A stretch of 53,628 nucleotides of DNA, taken from positions 1-53,628 of the forward strand of contig NZ_JAFFPK010000003.1 of assembly GCF_017590215.1 (NCBI RefSeq), given 5' to 3'. Source of the DNA: Clostridium sp. CCUG 7971. GTDB lineage: Bacteria; Bacillota; Clostridia; Peptostreptococcales; Peptostreptococcaceae. The stretch's first letter is position 1; each line of letters starts with the position of its first letter. The translations under genes and the position numbers were made by a program. The notes beneath the pieces were generated by a model. It was given only the letters and a program-made list of their open reading frames with translations. It made no database searches and was not told the origin of the DNA. Positions 44,530 through 53,561 of this stretch are shown here, in pieces.

Positions 44530-44556
44530 AAAAGGGCTCTTTATAAGAGCCCTTTA
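44530..44556 (-). terminator. Hairpin after the initiating sugar transferase gene
   Basis: AAAGGGCTCTT and AAGAGCCCTTTT flank a 3-base loop, the most GC-rich stem in the cluster. It lies 25 bases past the stop codon and before the Cwp7-like gene. Confidence 0.8.
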
Positions 44557-44580
44557 TAGTCAATAATCTAATTTTTAAAA

Positions 44581-45243
44581 TTATCTAGCTCCGTCTCCTG
44601 TTAATACTACAGCCACTGTTTTAAATAGTATCTTAAAATCTAGAGAAACACTCCTATGTCTTATATAATACATATCTTCTATAAGTTTTTCCTCAGGAGT
44701 AATCTCATATCCACCATTTACTTGAGCCCATCCAGTAAGCCCAGGTTTAACAGCTAGTCTATTAATAAATCCAGGTATTTCTTCATTAAATTGAGCCGTA
44801 AATGACGGTCTTTCAGGTCTTGGTCCGATTACACTCATATCTCCCTTTAAAATATTAAATAACTGTGGGAGTTCATCGATTCTTGTTTTTCTGATAAACT
44901 TTCCAACTTTAGTAATCCTTGGGTCATCTTTTTCAGCCCATTGAGCACCAAATTTTTCTGCATCGGTTCTCATAGATCTTAACTTGTATATATAAAATTT
45001 CTTTCCATTTTTACCTAGTCTTTCTTGTTTATAAGTTATTGGCCCATTATCTTCTATTTTTATAAGAATTCCAAATATAAGTATTAAAGGCACTCCAATT
45101 ATAAGGCCGATTAATGAAAGTACTATATCTAATATTCTTTGATATGCATCAAACATCCAATTTCCTTTAACTTCACTAGAATCAATAGCATTTTTATATT
45201 GCAAGTAATTAAATTCATAACCTTCACCAGTATATCCAGTCAT
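44581..45243 (-). CDS. Initiating undecaprenyl-phosphate sugar-phosphotransferase (bacterial sugar transferase family)
   Basis: A 220-residue polyisoprenyl-phosphate hexose-1-phosphate transferase that starts chain assembly by moving sugar-1-phosphate to undecaprenyl phosphate. A short N-terminal region precedes a re-entrant helix (LDIVLSLIGLIIGVPLILI). The catalytic block KLRSMRTDAEKFG follows, with KFIRKTRIDELPQLFNIL, MSVIGPRPERPSF and VKPGLTGWAQVNGG. It is the short monotopic form without the long N-terminal domain of WbaP. ATG at 45243 follows GGAGGTAATT; the ATG at 45255 overlaps that site. It is the first gene after the promoter at 45302-45330. Confidence 0.95.
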   Translation of the reverse strand: MTGYTGEGYEFNYLQYKNAIDSSEVKGNWMFDAYQRILDIVLSLIGLIIGVPLILIFGILIKIEDNGPITYKQERLGKNGKKFYIYKLRSMRTDAEKFGAQWAEKDDPRITKVGKFIRKTRIDELPQLFNILKGDMSVIGPRPERPSFTAQFNEEIPGFINRLAVKPGLTGWAQVNGGYEITPEEKLIEDMYYIRHRSVSLDFKILFKTVAVVLTGDGAR

Positions 45244-45301
45244 AATTACCTCCATTTTAGCATGTTAAATCTTATAATAACATTTTTTGACTTATTTCTA
45301 T

Positions 45302-45330
45302 ATTATACTCAATTATTATAAGTTTATCAA
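45302..45330 (-). promoter_or_regulatory. Sigma-A promoter of the surface-polymer operon
   Basis: On the minus strand TTGATA (45325-45330) and a perfect TATAAT (45302-45307) are 17 bases apart, about 55 bases upstream of the initiating transferase gene. It is the strongest promoter I see in this region and would drive the transferase and possibly everything down to ugd. Confidence 0.75.
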
Positions 45331-45399
45331 TATAGTAAATATTATTGTAATAATATAGTAATTGTTATTATAATGATAAAACAAACTAGAATCTGTGCA

Positions 45400-47385
45400 C
45401 TAATTTAATGTCTTTTCTATACCTTTACCAATTTGTGTTCCCATTAGTTGTCTTTCATGAAGTTCATCAACTAATTGTTGATCTTTTGGACTATCTATAA
45501 ATGAACATTCAACTAATACTGAATCAGCATCTGTTTCTCTTAATACATGTAAATAATCTCTTCCATCTTCAAGAGTTCTAGTTTTAAGGCCTCTTTTAGT
45601 TAAGTTAAATTTTTCTAATATACTGTTGTAAATATTGTTTGCTAATGTTTTAGTTGGTCCACCATTTTTATCTTTATTTTTGTAGTATACTTCAAGTCCA
45701 TTAGCCTCTCCATTGAATGAGTTAAAATGTATACTTGTAAATAAATTTGGCTTTACTCTATTTGATAAATCAGTTCTTTCTCTTAAACTCATAGTTACAT
45801 CTTTATCCCTAGTCATAACTACATTTACATTATTTTTTCTTAAATAATCAGCTGTAGCTAATGATACATCTAGAGTATAATTCTTTTCTACTATTGATTT
45901 GTCTACTTTATTTGGTGCACCAGTATCACTTCCACCATGACCTGGATCTAAAACTACAGTTTTTGTTCCACTATTATGAAGTGATAATTTATATGCTATA
46001 TCACCTATTACACCATCTTTAACTCCTCCACCAACTTGATAAACTACATCAGCAGTTTTATTACTTAAGTTAGTATTGTGATAACTTGGTATGCTATCAG
46101 TCTTAGTTATAAGTATTGGAGAGCCTTGCTTAGCCGCTAAAGGACCTGCTGTTAATGCATCAACTAAAATATCTCCTTTAGCTACTAAAACTGAATTTAA
46201 TTTTTCGTTTGGATAAAACTTTGCCATTACTTTTGCATTAGTCTCATATCTATCTTTTCCATATACTCTATTATTATATACACTTTGCCCACTAGCTGGA
46301 GTAGTTATTCCTGCAACTTGATGTATAACATCTGTAGTTAAGTTATTCTCTCCACCTATGAAATATGCATTTTTTAAATTTTCATTTTTTAACCAATTAT
46401 ACGTTATCTCTGGTAATTTAGTTTTTTCACTTAATATTATTGGTTGTTTATCTTCACCAGCTTTTGCAGCTATTGTAAGTGCATCTACTTCACCTTGATA
46501 ACCATTAGCTATAAATATCTTTTCTACATCATGATAATCATCTATCTCTTTAGCTATTTTTAAAGAAGTTTCATATCTATTTTTACCTGCAATACGAAGT
46601 ACATTTGAAGCTGTAATAGTCTTTAACTCGTTTTCTACATTATTAGAAACAACACTTTCTCCACCTATTATTATTATGTCTTTAGGATTTAAACGTGCTA
46701 GTTCATCTTTTGTATTTTGTGGTATACCACCATTGTTTGTTAAAAGTATTGGTGCATTCATTGTAGTTGCAAGTGGTGTTGCAGTTATTCCATCTGCTAT
46801 AGCATTTCCATTTACTAAAATTACTTTATCTGCTCCATCTTTCCATCCTTCTTGGCTTATTTTAGCTGCTGTATGAGATCTATTGTCACCAATAAGTTTT
46901 TTTACTGGAGCTGACGTTTTTTCAACATATGAACTGAAATATTTCTTATTAGTTATTATGTACTCTTGAACTATATTATACTCTTGTAAGTTCAGTCCTA
47001 ATTCTTCTAATTTTTGCTTATCTAATATTTGTTTATTTTCTCCATTTATGGTTATATTTTCTATTTGCCATACATTTAAGTATTCTGGGTCTTTATTAAA
47101 TTCTATTATTCCTTCATATGAGTTTGTTTCAGGATTGAATTTTAAATTAGCTGAAAGTGGCATATCATAACATAAGAAGTTTATTGTTATCGAATCTGCA
47201 TTTAGATTTTCTTTGAATTTTATACTTATTTTTGACGTATCTCCCAATACTACAGTTGTTTTTTCTAAATTTATATTAATATTTTCATTATTTTCTAAGT
47301 TAGCACTAGTTGCAAATGATACTGTTGGTGCAACTAATGATGTGGCTATTAATCCTGCAGCCATCATTTTTATTGTCCTTTTCAT
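45400..47385 (-). CDS. cwp6: Cwp6-like N-acetylmuramoyl-L-alanine amidase with three CWB2 repeats
   Basis: A 661-residue secreted wall protein. The signal peptide is 1-25. A beta-rich N-terminal domain (about 30-160) precedes three CWB2 repeats (about 165-465; motifs GDNRSHTAAKISQEGW, KNRYETSLKIAKEI and KDRYETNAKVMAKF). A C-terminal Amidase_3 domain (about 472-661) has VLDPGHGGSDTG, SIHFNSFNGEANG and VLVECSFIDSP for zinc binding and catalysis. The match in place and domains is Cwp6 of C. difficile. CWB2 repeats hold it to the wall polymer. GGGGG precedes the ATG, and an extended -10 (TGTTATAAT) lies about 30 bases upstream of the start. Confidence 0.94.
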   Translation of the reverse strand: MKRTIKMMAAGLIATSLVAPTVSFATSANLENNENININLEKTTVVLGDTSKISIKFKENLNADSITINFLCYDMPLSANLKFNPETNSYEGIIEFNKDPEYLNVWQIENITINGENKQILDKQKLEELGLNLQEYNIVQEYIITNKKYFSSYVEKTSAPVKKLIGDNRSHTAAKISQEGWKDGADKVILVNGNAIADGITATPLATTMNAPILLTNNGGIPQNTKDELARLNPKDIIIIGGESVVSNNVENELKTITASNVLRIAGKNRYETSLKIAKEIDDYHDVEKIFIANGYQGEVDALTIAAKAGEDKQPIILSEKTKLPEITYNWLKNENLKNAYFIGGENNLTTDVIHQVAGITTPASGQSVYNNRVYGKDRYETNAKVMAKFYPNEKLNSVLVAKGDILVDALTAGPLAAKQGSPILITKTDSIPSYHNTNLSNKTADVVYQVGGGVKDGVIGDIAYKLSLHNSGTKTVVLDPGHGGSDTGAPNKVDKSIVEKNYTLDVSLATADYLRKNNVNVVMTRDKDVTMSLRERTDLSNRVKPNLFTSIHFNSFNGEANGLEVYYKNKDKNGGPTKTLANNIYNSILEKFNLTKRGLKTRTLEDGRDYLHVLRETDADSVLVECSFIDSPKDQQLVDELHERQLMGTQIGKGIEKTLN

Positions 47386-47613
47386 AAATTACCCCCTATT
47401 TTTCGTTAATCGTCTTAATTATAACATAATAGGAAATCATTGGACACCATTATACAGAAATTTTACATCTTGATTTTATAAAAATAGACAATACTTTTTA
47501 TATTATCTGTCTTGTGTAATTGTTACAATAAAAATATATTTAACTAAATTGGTTTACTTAAGGAATGTAATGGGAATATATAGAATATACTAATAAAAAA
47601 AGAGGTGCTTAAA

Positions 47614-48219
47614 ATGTATGATAAAATAGTATTACCCTATGAATTTAATGAATTAGAACCTTATATAGATGCTCAAACTATAGAAACACATTATAGTAAA
47701 CATCTACAAACTTACGTAAATAATCTAAATAATCTTTTAAAAGGTTATGAAGAGTTTACTGAAGGAAAAACTTTAGAAGAACTTCTAAAAAATGTATCTG
47801 AGTTACCAGAACAAATTAGACAAGGTGTTATAAATCAAGGTGGTGGAGTTTATAACCATAACTTATACTTCTCTATTTTATCTCCAAGTGCTTGTACTAC
47901 TCCAAAAGGAGACTTACTTGAAAAAATAAATCAAACTTTTAAAAGCCTAGAGAATTTAAAAGATGAATTAAGTAAAAAAGCTATTGCTCAATTTGGTTCA
48001 GGATATGCATCTTTAATTATGGATAAAAACAAAGACTTATTTATAAAAGCAACATCAAATCAAGATACTACTCTTCAAGATGGATTAGTTCCTATACTTA
48101 CAATTGACGTTTGGGAACATGCTTATTATTTAAAATATAAAAACCTTAGACCTGATTATGTAAAAAATATATGGAACGTAATAGACTGGGATAAAGTAAA
48201 CGAATTATATAACAAGTAA
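47614..48219 (+). CDS. sodA: Superoxide dismutase, Mn/Fe family
   Basis: A 201-residue SOD. Metal ligands: H26 in THYSKHLQTY, H82 in GGGVYNHNLYF, and Asp and His in TIDVWEHAYYLKYKNLRPDYV. NQGGGVYNH is of the GGG form usual in Mn-type enzymes. The later FGSGYASL replaces the usual FGSGWAWL, so cofactor choice is uncertain. ATG at 47614 follows AGAGGTG; the GTG at 47605 overlaps that site. It protects an anaerobe against oxygen exposure; spore-coat association is known for SodA in Bacillus and C. difficile, but nothing here shows it. It is a single gene with its own terminator. Confidence 0.94.
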   Translation: MYDKIVLPYEFNELEPYIDAQTIETHYSKHLQTYVNNLNNLLKGYEEFTEGKTLEELLKNVSELPEQIRQGVINQGGGVYNHNLYFSILSPSACTTPKGDLLEKINQTFKSLENLKDELSKKAIAQFGSGYASLIMDKNKDLFIKATSNQDTTLQDGLVPILTIDVWEHAYYLKYKNLRPDYVKNIWNVIDWDKVNELYNK

Positions 48220-48242
48220 AATAATTGTAATACTTTTTAAAT

Positions 48243-48289
48243 AAAAGAGTTTATATAAAGTGTATCATCATTTTATATAAACTCTTTTT
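48243..48289 (+). terminator. Terminator of the SOD gene
   Basis: AAAAGAGTTTATATAAA and TTTATATAAACTCTTTTT pair around a loop of about 12 bases, with a T run. It lies 24 bases past the stop. Confidence 0.85.
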
Positions 48290-48443
48290 CTATTAATAGA
48301 TAATATTAATTGCCTTCTAAATTAGATGATAATACTATATTCAAAGTTATAATTATAAATATATATTATTCAGTAAACTAGATTTTACTGTAAAGTGATG
48401 TTACAATGTTTAAGATTATTAGAACAATAAGGGTGTGAATATA

Positions 48444-49640
48444 ATGAAAAGAAAAGTATTATTTACAATAATTATTTTTATATTTGTAATTTTTCTAGGT
48501 ACTCGCTTTTATAATAAATCTGATCAACTATCTACTAAAGAAAAGGTAAGCGATTTTAAATATGTGTACAATATCATAAAAGATGGATATCCTTATTTAG
48601 ATGTAAATATGAGACGTAATAATATAAATTGGTTAGATAATAAAGATAAATATCTAAAAAGAATTAAAGATACTAAAAATGATGAAGAATTTATAGAAGA
48701 ATTATCATCTATATTATCTGACTTAGGTAATAGACATACTGAAGTAATAGATAATAAAAACCGATATGAACTTTTTAAAAAATCATATTCAAATAATAAT
48801 TGGTATGATTTTCTTGATGATAAAAAAGTTGTAGATAGATACAATTCTATAAGACCTAAAATTAAAATATCTAAAGATATTTTCTTAAAAAAAGAGCTAA
48901 CTTTAAAAGATATAGTTAAAGATGAAGTTGGATACATATATTTGCCATCAATGGCATCAAGAAATGGATCTACAGATAAAGATTTAAATATGATTTGGGA
49001 CTATATCAATGCATCACGCAAATATAAAGCCTTAATCATCGATATAAGAGGTAATTTAGGAGGAAGTGATAGCTATTGGCAGGGAATAGTTTCTAGACTT
49101 ATAAAAAATGATACTATAATAAATGGCTATAGAGTCTATAGAAATAGTAGTAAAATAGTTAAGAAATATACCAATGTAAGAAATATCGGCCTAAAACCTA
49201 TTGAAAAGTTGCCTCAAAGTATATTAATTAACGCACCACAGGAAATTTTTAATGATTTTAGTGACTTTGAAGAAGCATCCTATACTATAAAAGCTAAAGA
49301 TAATTTAAATTTTGAAGGAAATATATACTTACTTATAGATGATAAAGTATATTCATCATCAGAGTCATTTTCTATGTTTTGTAAAGAAACTAATTTTGCA
49401 ACTTTGATAGGAAAAACTACTGGCGGAGATGGCAGAGGACTAGATCCTATTTTATTTAAACTAAAAAATAGTGGTTTAATAGTTAGAATGGCAAGTGGTA
49501 TGTATTTAAATAAAGATGGAATATGTGATGAAGAATTTAAAACAACTCCAGATTTTAAAGTTAAAAATTGTGAAAGAACTAGAGATTTCAAAGATGATAA
49601 CTGTATAAAAAAGGTATTAGAGCTTGAAAATATTAGCTAA
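48444..49640 (+). CDS. S41-family (C-terminal processing type) peptidase
   Basis: A 398-residue protein with an N-terminal membrane helix (VLFTIIIFIFVIFLGTRF), a helical cap region to about 160, and an S41 fold: DEVGYIYLPSMA, ALIIDIRGNLGGSDSYW, the nucleophile serine in DKVYSSSESFSMFC near residue 305, and GKTTGGDGRGLDP. It has no PDZ domain, so it is nearer to the tricorn-like/short S41 proteins than to CtpA. It probably acts outside the membrane on unknown substrates. The ATG at 48444 follows AAGGGTG; the GTG at 48435 is inside the site. Monocistronic. Confidence 0.9.
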   Translation: MKRKVLFTIIIFIFVIFLGTRFYNKSDQLSTKEKVSDFKYVYNIIKDGYPYLDVNMRRNNINWLDNKDKYLKRIKDTKNDEEFIEELSSILSDLGNRHTEVIDNKNRYELFKKSYSNNNWYDFLDDKKVVDRYNSIRPKIKISKDIFLKKELTLKDIVKDEVGYIYLPSMASRNGSTDKDLNMIWDYINASRKYKALIIDIRGNLGGSDSYWQGIVSRLIKNDTIINGYRVYRNSSKIVKKYTNVRNIGLKPIEKLPQSILINAPQEIFNDFSDFEEASYTIKAKDNLNFEGNIYLLIDDKVYSSSESFSMFCKETNFATLIGKTTGGDGRGLDPILFKLKNSGLIVRMASGMYLNKDGICDEEFKTTPDFKVKNCERTRDFKDDNCIKKVLELENIS

Positions 49641-49673
49641 TGCCGATTTATCTCTTATCAACAGTCTATTACT

Positions 49674-49720
49674 GTATACTTACATTTACCTCATCCTATG
49701 GTGGAGTAATGTAAGTATAC
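49674..49720. terminator. Imperfect long hairpin between convergent genes
   Basis: GTATACTTACATT and AATGTAAGTATAC pair exactly; the inner part (CCTC with GGAG) can extend the stem. It lies between the S41 gene (+) and the acyltransferase gene (-). It lacks a proper T run on either side, so it may be a weak bidirectional terminator or another element. Confidence 0.45.
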
Positions 49721-49746
49721 AAATTCATTAACCAAAATACTCTTGC

Positions 49747-50850
49747 TTAAATTTTTATAAATTTATTTTTTCTATACATATAAAGCATTATAATAATCCA
49801 AATTACAGCATATAAGCTTGAAAATATTATAGAATCGTAAAAATCACCTGCCCAAGGTGTTATAAACTCATATGTTACCCATGCTCTAAATCCAACAACC
49901 TCATTATTAAAATCACTTAATATATTTACCTTCCATAAGGTTTTGCTAATAATTTCAAGCATCATATAAATAAATATGGGGCTACTACCAAGTGCTATAA
50001 TGGGAACAAGTGTCTTATACTTTTTCTTCATATCGCATATATAATAAAATACTGAAAGTATAATACTAAAAACTCCACCAGTTAATAATACAAATGAACT
50101 TGACCATAATCTTTTATTAAATGGAAAATATTTATTAAATATAAATGCACCTATACTAAGAGTAATTCCTAATAATATCATTCTAGTTAATTTATCTTTT
50201 TCTAATTTTTCTTTATCCGTAATTATACACCCTATAACACTTCCCATAAGTACTGAAGATATGGATACTATTGTTGTAAGTATTCCTTCAGGATCAAAAT
50301 TTTGCTTATATAAATGCCCATTAAGTAAATTAATATCTACTATTTGAGCTAGGCTACCTTCCATTTCAAACCCATATGTTTTTGCTATTATGTAGTATAG
50401 AAATATTATTGATAATGATATACTTAATAATATTGATACTATGTTATTATTTTTGTTATTTAATTTTCTTATTCCCAAGTAAAGTAGACTGCCTATTAAG
50501 TAAGTTATACCTAGTCTTTGTAATACTCCCATCATTCTAATCGTATTAAGGTCTCTATTTGATAAGTAATTTAAAAATAGACCAAAAAGTATCATAATAG
50601 CAGATCTTCTTATAATGTCTATTATTATTTTATTGTTTGAAACGCCCTTTTTGATTTTATTGTTTATTGATATCGGTATTGATACTCCCATGCATATTAT
50701 GAAAAATGGAAATCCAAAATCAGCAAGTGTTACTCCATTCCACATTGCATGTTCTAATTGTATGTATCCTCTTTTTACTCCTGGATTGTTTACAATTATC
50801 ATAAGTAATATTGCTAGTCCCCTAACTACGTCTATTGATTTTATTCTCAT
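49747..50850 (-). CDS. DUF5009/heparan-alpha-glucosaminide N-acetyltransferase-like membrane protein
   Basis: A 367-residue polytopic protein. RIKSIDVVRGLAILLMIIVN at the N-terminus is the hallmark of the HGSNAT/YeiB/DUF5009 acyltransferase group. DFGFPFFIICMGVSIPIS, RRSAIMILFGLFLNYL and MMGVLQRLGITYLIG match the same family. About ten membrane helices are expected. The family transfers acetyl groups to amino sugars in lysosomes; bacterial members are little studied, and a role on wall amino sugars is possible. GGGGG precedes the ATG, as for the wall-protein genes. It appears monocistronic. Confidence 0.88.
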   Translation of the reverse strand: MRIKSIDVVRGLAILLMIIVNNPGVKRGYIQLEHAMWNGVTLADFGFPFFIICMGVSIPISINNKIKKGVSNNKIIIDIIRRSAIMILFGLFLNYLSNRDLNTIRMMGVLQRLGITYLIGSLLYLGIRKLNNKNNNIVSILLSISLSIIFLYYIIAKTYGFEMEGSLAQIVDINLLNGHLYKQNFDPEGILTTIVSISSVLMGSVIGCIITDKEKLEKDKLTRMILLGITLSIGAFIFNKYFPFNKRLWSSSFVLLTGGVFSIILSVFYYICDMKKKYKTLVPIIALGSSPIFIYMMLEIISKTLWKVNILSDFNNEVVGFRAWVTYEFITPWAGDFYDSIIFSSLYAVIWIIIMLYMYRKNKFIKI

Positions 50851-51000
50851 TCTAATCCCCCTAAGATTTTGATTATGGCTTTTTTATTATATACCTTTAT
50901 CTGTTCTTAGGCTATTTATTTAATTTAGTTTTTTAATTTGATTAATTAAAGTAACTATATGATATCGATGATATAAGTATCATATTTTCAGATAAATTAA

Positions 51001-51043
51001 AAAGATTATCGAGTTTTATAATATAAACTCGATAATCTTTTAT
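51001..51043 (-). terminator. Terminator downstream of the CWB2/beta-helix surface protein gene
   Basis: AAAAGATTATCGAGTTT and AAACTCGATAATCTTTT flank a short loop. It is a strong stem with T's on both sides, 83 bases past the stop codon of the surface-protein gene. Confidence 0.85.
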
Positions 51044-51125
51044 TACTTTACTTTGTCTACTCCAAAGTTAGTTTATATATTTTTTAGATAGCATTCCTAC
51101 AGTATGCTATTTCTCTTTTTACACC

Positions 51126-53561
51126 TTAATTATTTATTTTTTCAAGCGTCTCTAATGTTGAATTATTATCTATTTTTATAGTAATTTTTTCTTCTGTTGT
51201 TCCATCCCAACTTATTTTTAATGTATCAGTTTGCCCTGGTTTCAATACTTGTTGGCGATATACTAAATGTTTTTCTCCATCAAATATTTCTTTTGGATAT
51301 TTTTTACCATTTTTAATTAGATATGCATCATCTGTAACTGTTTTATTCTCTGGAGCTATTATTTTAACTTCCACATAATTCCCTGGTGTTCTAACACCGT
51401 CTTCGAAGTATGGTATTACTCCACTAAATATATTAATTTTAGAATCAAAGTTTAGATTTTGACTATCTTTTACAAAGTCTCCTTTTTCTACTGTTGATAA
51501 TTTATTAGCCTTATTTGACCATCTTATACATGGTTTTCCATCATCCTTAGTCGCTTTTTCTTTAATATATCCATCTGCTACTACCCAGTCTAAATCTAAT
51601 GTTGTTTTATCTGATTGAATTTGTACATCTTCTTTAAATTCGCAACCTTCTCCTACTGTAAATAAAACTTCTCTTGCTTCATTAGCTTGACCTTTATCTA
51701 CATTAACTCCGTACCATGCATTCCCTTCTGTTACTAAGTTTGTAGCAGTTACTGTTGATCCGTTTACTAATAATCCACCTTTAGCTGAATTCTTTATTTC
51801 TACATCAGATATACTTCCTGTTGAGTTGTAGTATTGTATACCAAACCCCTTTGACCCTTCTATTATTAAGTTTGATATCTCAACATCTTCTTTGCCTGCT
51901 ACTTGTAGTGCATGATCTATAGTAGTGCTATCTACGGTTATCTTTTTTCCTCTTCCATCTAAGCTAGTTGTTATATCTATAGTATTCTTTATTATTATTG
52001 TTTTTATATCTGAATTATTAATAGCTTTAATTAACTCAGCTTCATTCGATGCATTAGCAGTTGTAACTACAGTTGAACCTCCAGATGAGCTTCCTCCACC
52101 CGTTGATCCACCTGGTCTATTTCCGTCTAAACTTGGATTTTGACTTCCCGTTGGATTGTTAGTTATAGTACCGCTATTACTTATAATCGTCCCTGATGCA
52201 TCATTTTTTATATTAGTTACTGTCCCATCATTTACTATCTCTACCTTACTAGCACTTCCTTGAATTTCTATATTAGAAATAGTTGCCCCACTAGCATTTT
52301 CAACTTTTCCTCCTACAGAATCTTTTACTACTAGTTTAGATATCGTTCCTTTATTTACTATTTTCGCATTTGGTGCACTTACAGTTATCGTGTTTTCGTA
52401 GTTTCCTGATAAGTTTATGGCTATTTTTTTAGTAGTTGTTATAACTATTTCTTCATTTATATCAGCTCTTGTAGCTGGATTCATATCTATAACATCATTC
52501 GCATCAGCTTTATCCAAAGCTTCATTTAACTGTGCTACAGTTTTTACATTATGTGTAGTAACCTCTTGCATAGATTTTAATTGATCAAATCCAGCTTTAT
52601 TACTTCCTCCTCCAACTTGAGTTATAGTCTTGAAAGATTTAGTATTAGTTACATATTTTTGTTTTTGATTTAATCCGTTTCTAACTAGTATAACTGGAGA
52701 ATCATTCTTAGCAGCAAGTACACCTACAGCTAATCCATCTATTAATTCTGATTCTTTAGCCATACCATCTTTAGCTACATAAGCATTCTTTAATTCTTTC
52801 TCTGTATAGAATGTTTCTATAACTTTTGCATTAGTTTCATTTCTATTTGCGCCATCTAATCTTTTAGCGTTTGGAAATTTATTACCTATTTCATTTGATA
52901 CCGCACTTGTTCCCCCTATTATATAAGAAGTTTTTATATCTTCTCCTTTTATAAATTCATCAGATACTTGTGTTCCTTTACTTGGGTGAGAAAGTATTAC
53001 TGGCATATCTTTATCAGCTGCAACTGGCGCAACACTTATTGCATCTACTAAACCTTTATCTCCATTTACTACAGCTATTTCAGATACATCTTTTGTACTA
53101 TCTAATCTCTTTGCTATTTCTAGAGAGGTTTCATATCTAGTATTTCCCCAAATTCTATCTACTGATAATTTTTCAGCTTTTAGAGCATCTTCTACTGATT
53201 TTTTTAATACATTTGTTCCACCTATTAAATAAACTTTTTGTACACCTAATCTCTTTAACTCAGCTTTTATTCTTTCATCTAATTTATTATTTTGAGTTAA
53301 AAGTATTGGAGCATCTTTGGCTTCTGCAAAAGGTGTTGCAGTTAATGCATCTGCTAATGCACTATCATTTACAATTACTGCTTCTTTAGCGCTAGACCAC
53401 CCATTTTTACTTATTTCTATTGCTGTTTCCCATCTACCTTTTCCTACTAAAGTTTCGCTAGCTGCACCTTGTGCTGCATCCACAGTTGTTAAGTTTCCTA
53501 ATCCACTTCCTGCTACTAATGTCACAGTAAGAAGTGATGCTATTTTCTTTGGTAATTTCAT
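51126..53561 (-). CDS. Large surface protein: three N-terminal CWB2 repeats plus beta-helix region
   Basis: An 811-residue secreted protein. The signal peptide is about 1-29. Three CWB2 repeats follow (about 36-330; GKGRWETAIEISKNGW, GNTRYETSLEIAKRL and GANRNETNAKVIETF). Next comes a Thr/Asn/Val-rich repetitive region (about 335-475) and a Gly/Ser hinge (GGSTGGGSSSGGST). A second parallel beta-helix, pectate-lyase-like segment follows (about 505-640: TIIIKNTIDITTSLDGRGK and VEISNLIIEGSKGFGIQYYN), then a beta-sandwich-like tail. The two helical parts look like a divergent duplication. I see no catalytic residues I can assign; adhesin or glycan-binding is possible. GGGGG precedes the ATG. Confidence 0.9.
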   Translation of the reverse strand: MKLPKKIASLLTVTLVAGSGLGNLTTVDAAQGAASETLVGKGRWETAIEISKNGWSSAKEAVIVNDSALADALTATPFAEAKDAPILLTQNNKLDERIKAELKRLGVQKVYLIGGTNVLKKSVEDALKAEKLSVDRIWGNTRYETSLEIAKRLDSTKDVSEIAVVNGDKGLVDAISVAPVAADKDMPVILSHPSKGTQVSDEFIKGEDIKTSYIIGGTSAVSNEIGNKFPNAKRLDGANRNETNAKVIETFYTEKELKNAYVAKDGMAKESELIDGLAVGVLAAKNDSPVILVRNGLNQKQKYVTNTKSFKTITQVGGGSNKAGFDQLKSMQEVTTHNVKTVAQLNEALDKADANDVIDMNPATRADINEEIVITTTKKIAINLSGNYENTITVSAPNAKIVNKGTISKLVVKDSVGGKVENASGATISNIEIQGSASKVEIVNDGTVTNIKNDASGTIISNSGTITNNPTGSQNPSLDGNRPGGSTGGGSSSGGSTVVTTANASNEAELIKAINNSDIKTIIIKNTIDITTSLDGRGKKITVDSTTIDHALQVAGKEDVEISNLIIEGSKGFGIQYYNSTGSISDVEIKNSAKGGLLVNGSTVTATNLVTEGNAWYGVNVDKGQANEAREVLFTVGEGCEFKEDVQIQSDKTTLDLDWVVADGYIKEKATKDDGKPCIRWSNKANKLSTVEKGDFVKDSQNLNFDSKINIFSGVIPYFEDGVRTPGNYVEVKIIAPENKTVTDDAYLIKNGKKYPKEIFDGEKHLVYRQQVLKPGQTDTLKISWDGTTEEKITIKIDNNSTLETLEKINN

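Noticed and set aside
47213-47473. Plus-strand frame overlapping the start of the Cwp6-like gene
   Set aside because: It is antisense to the signal-peptide coding region of a well-supported gene, with no ribosome site. It is a shadow frame, as are the many other antisense frames within the window.
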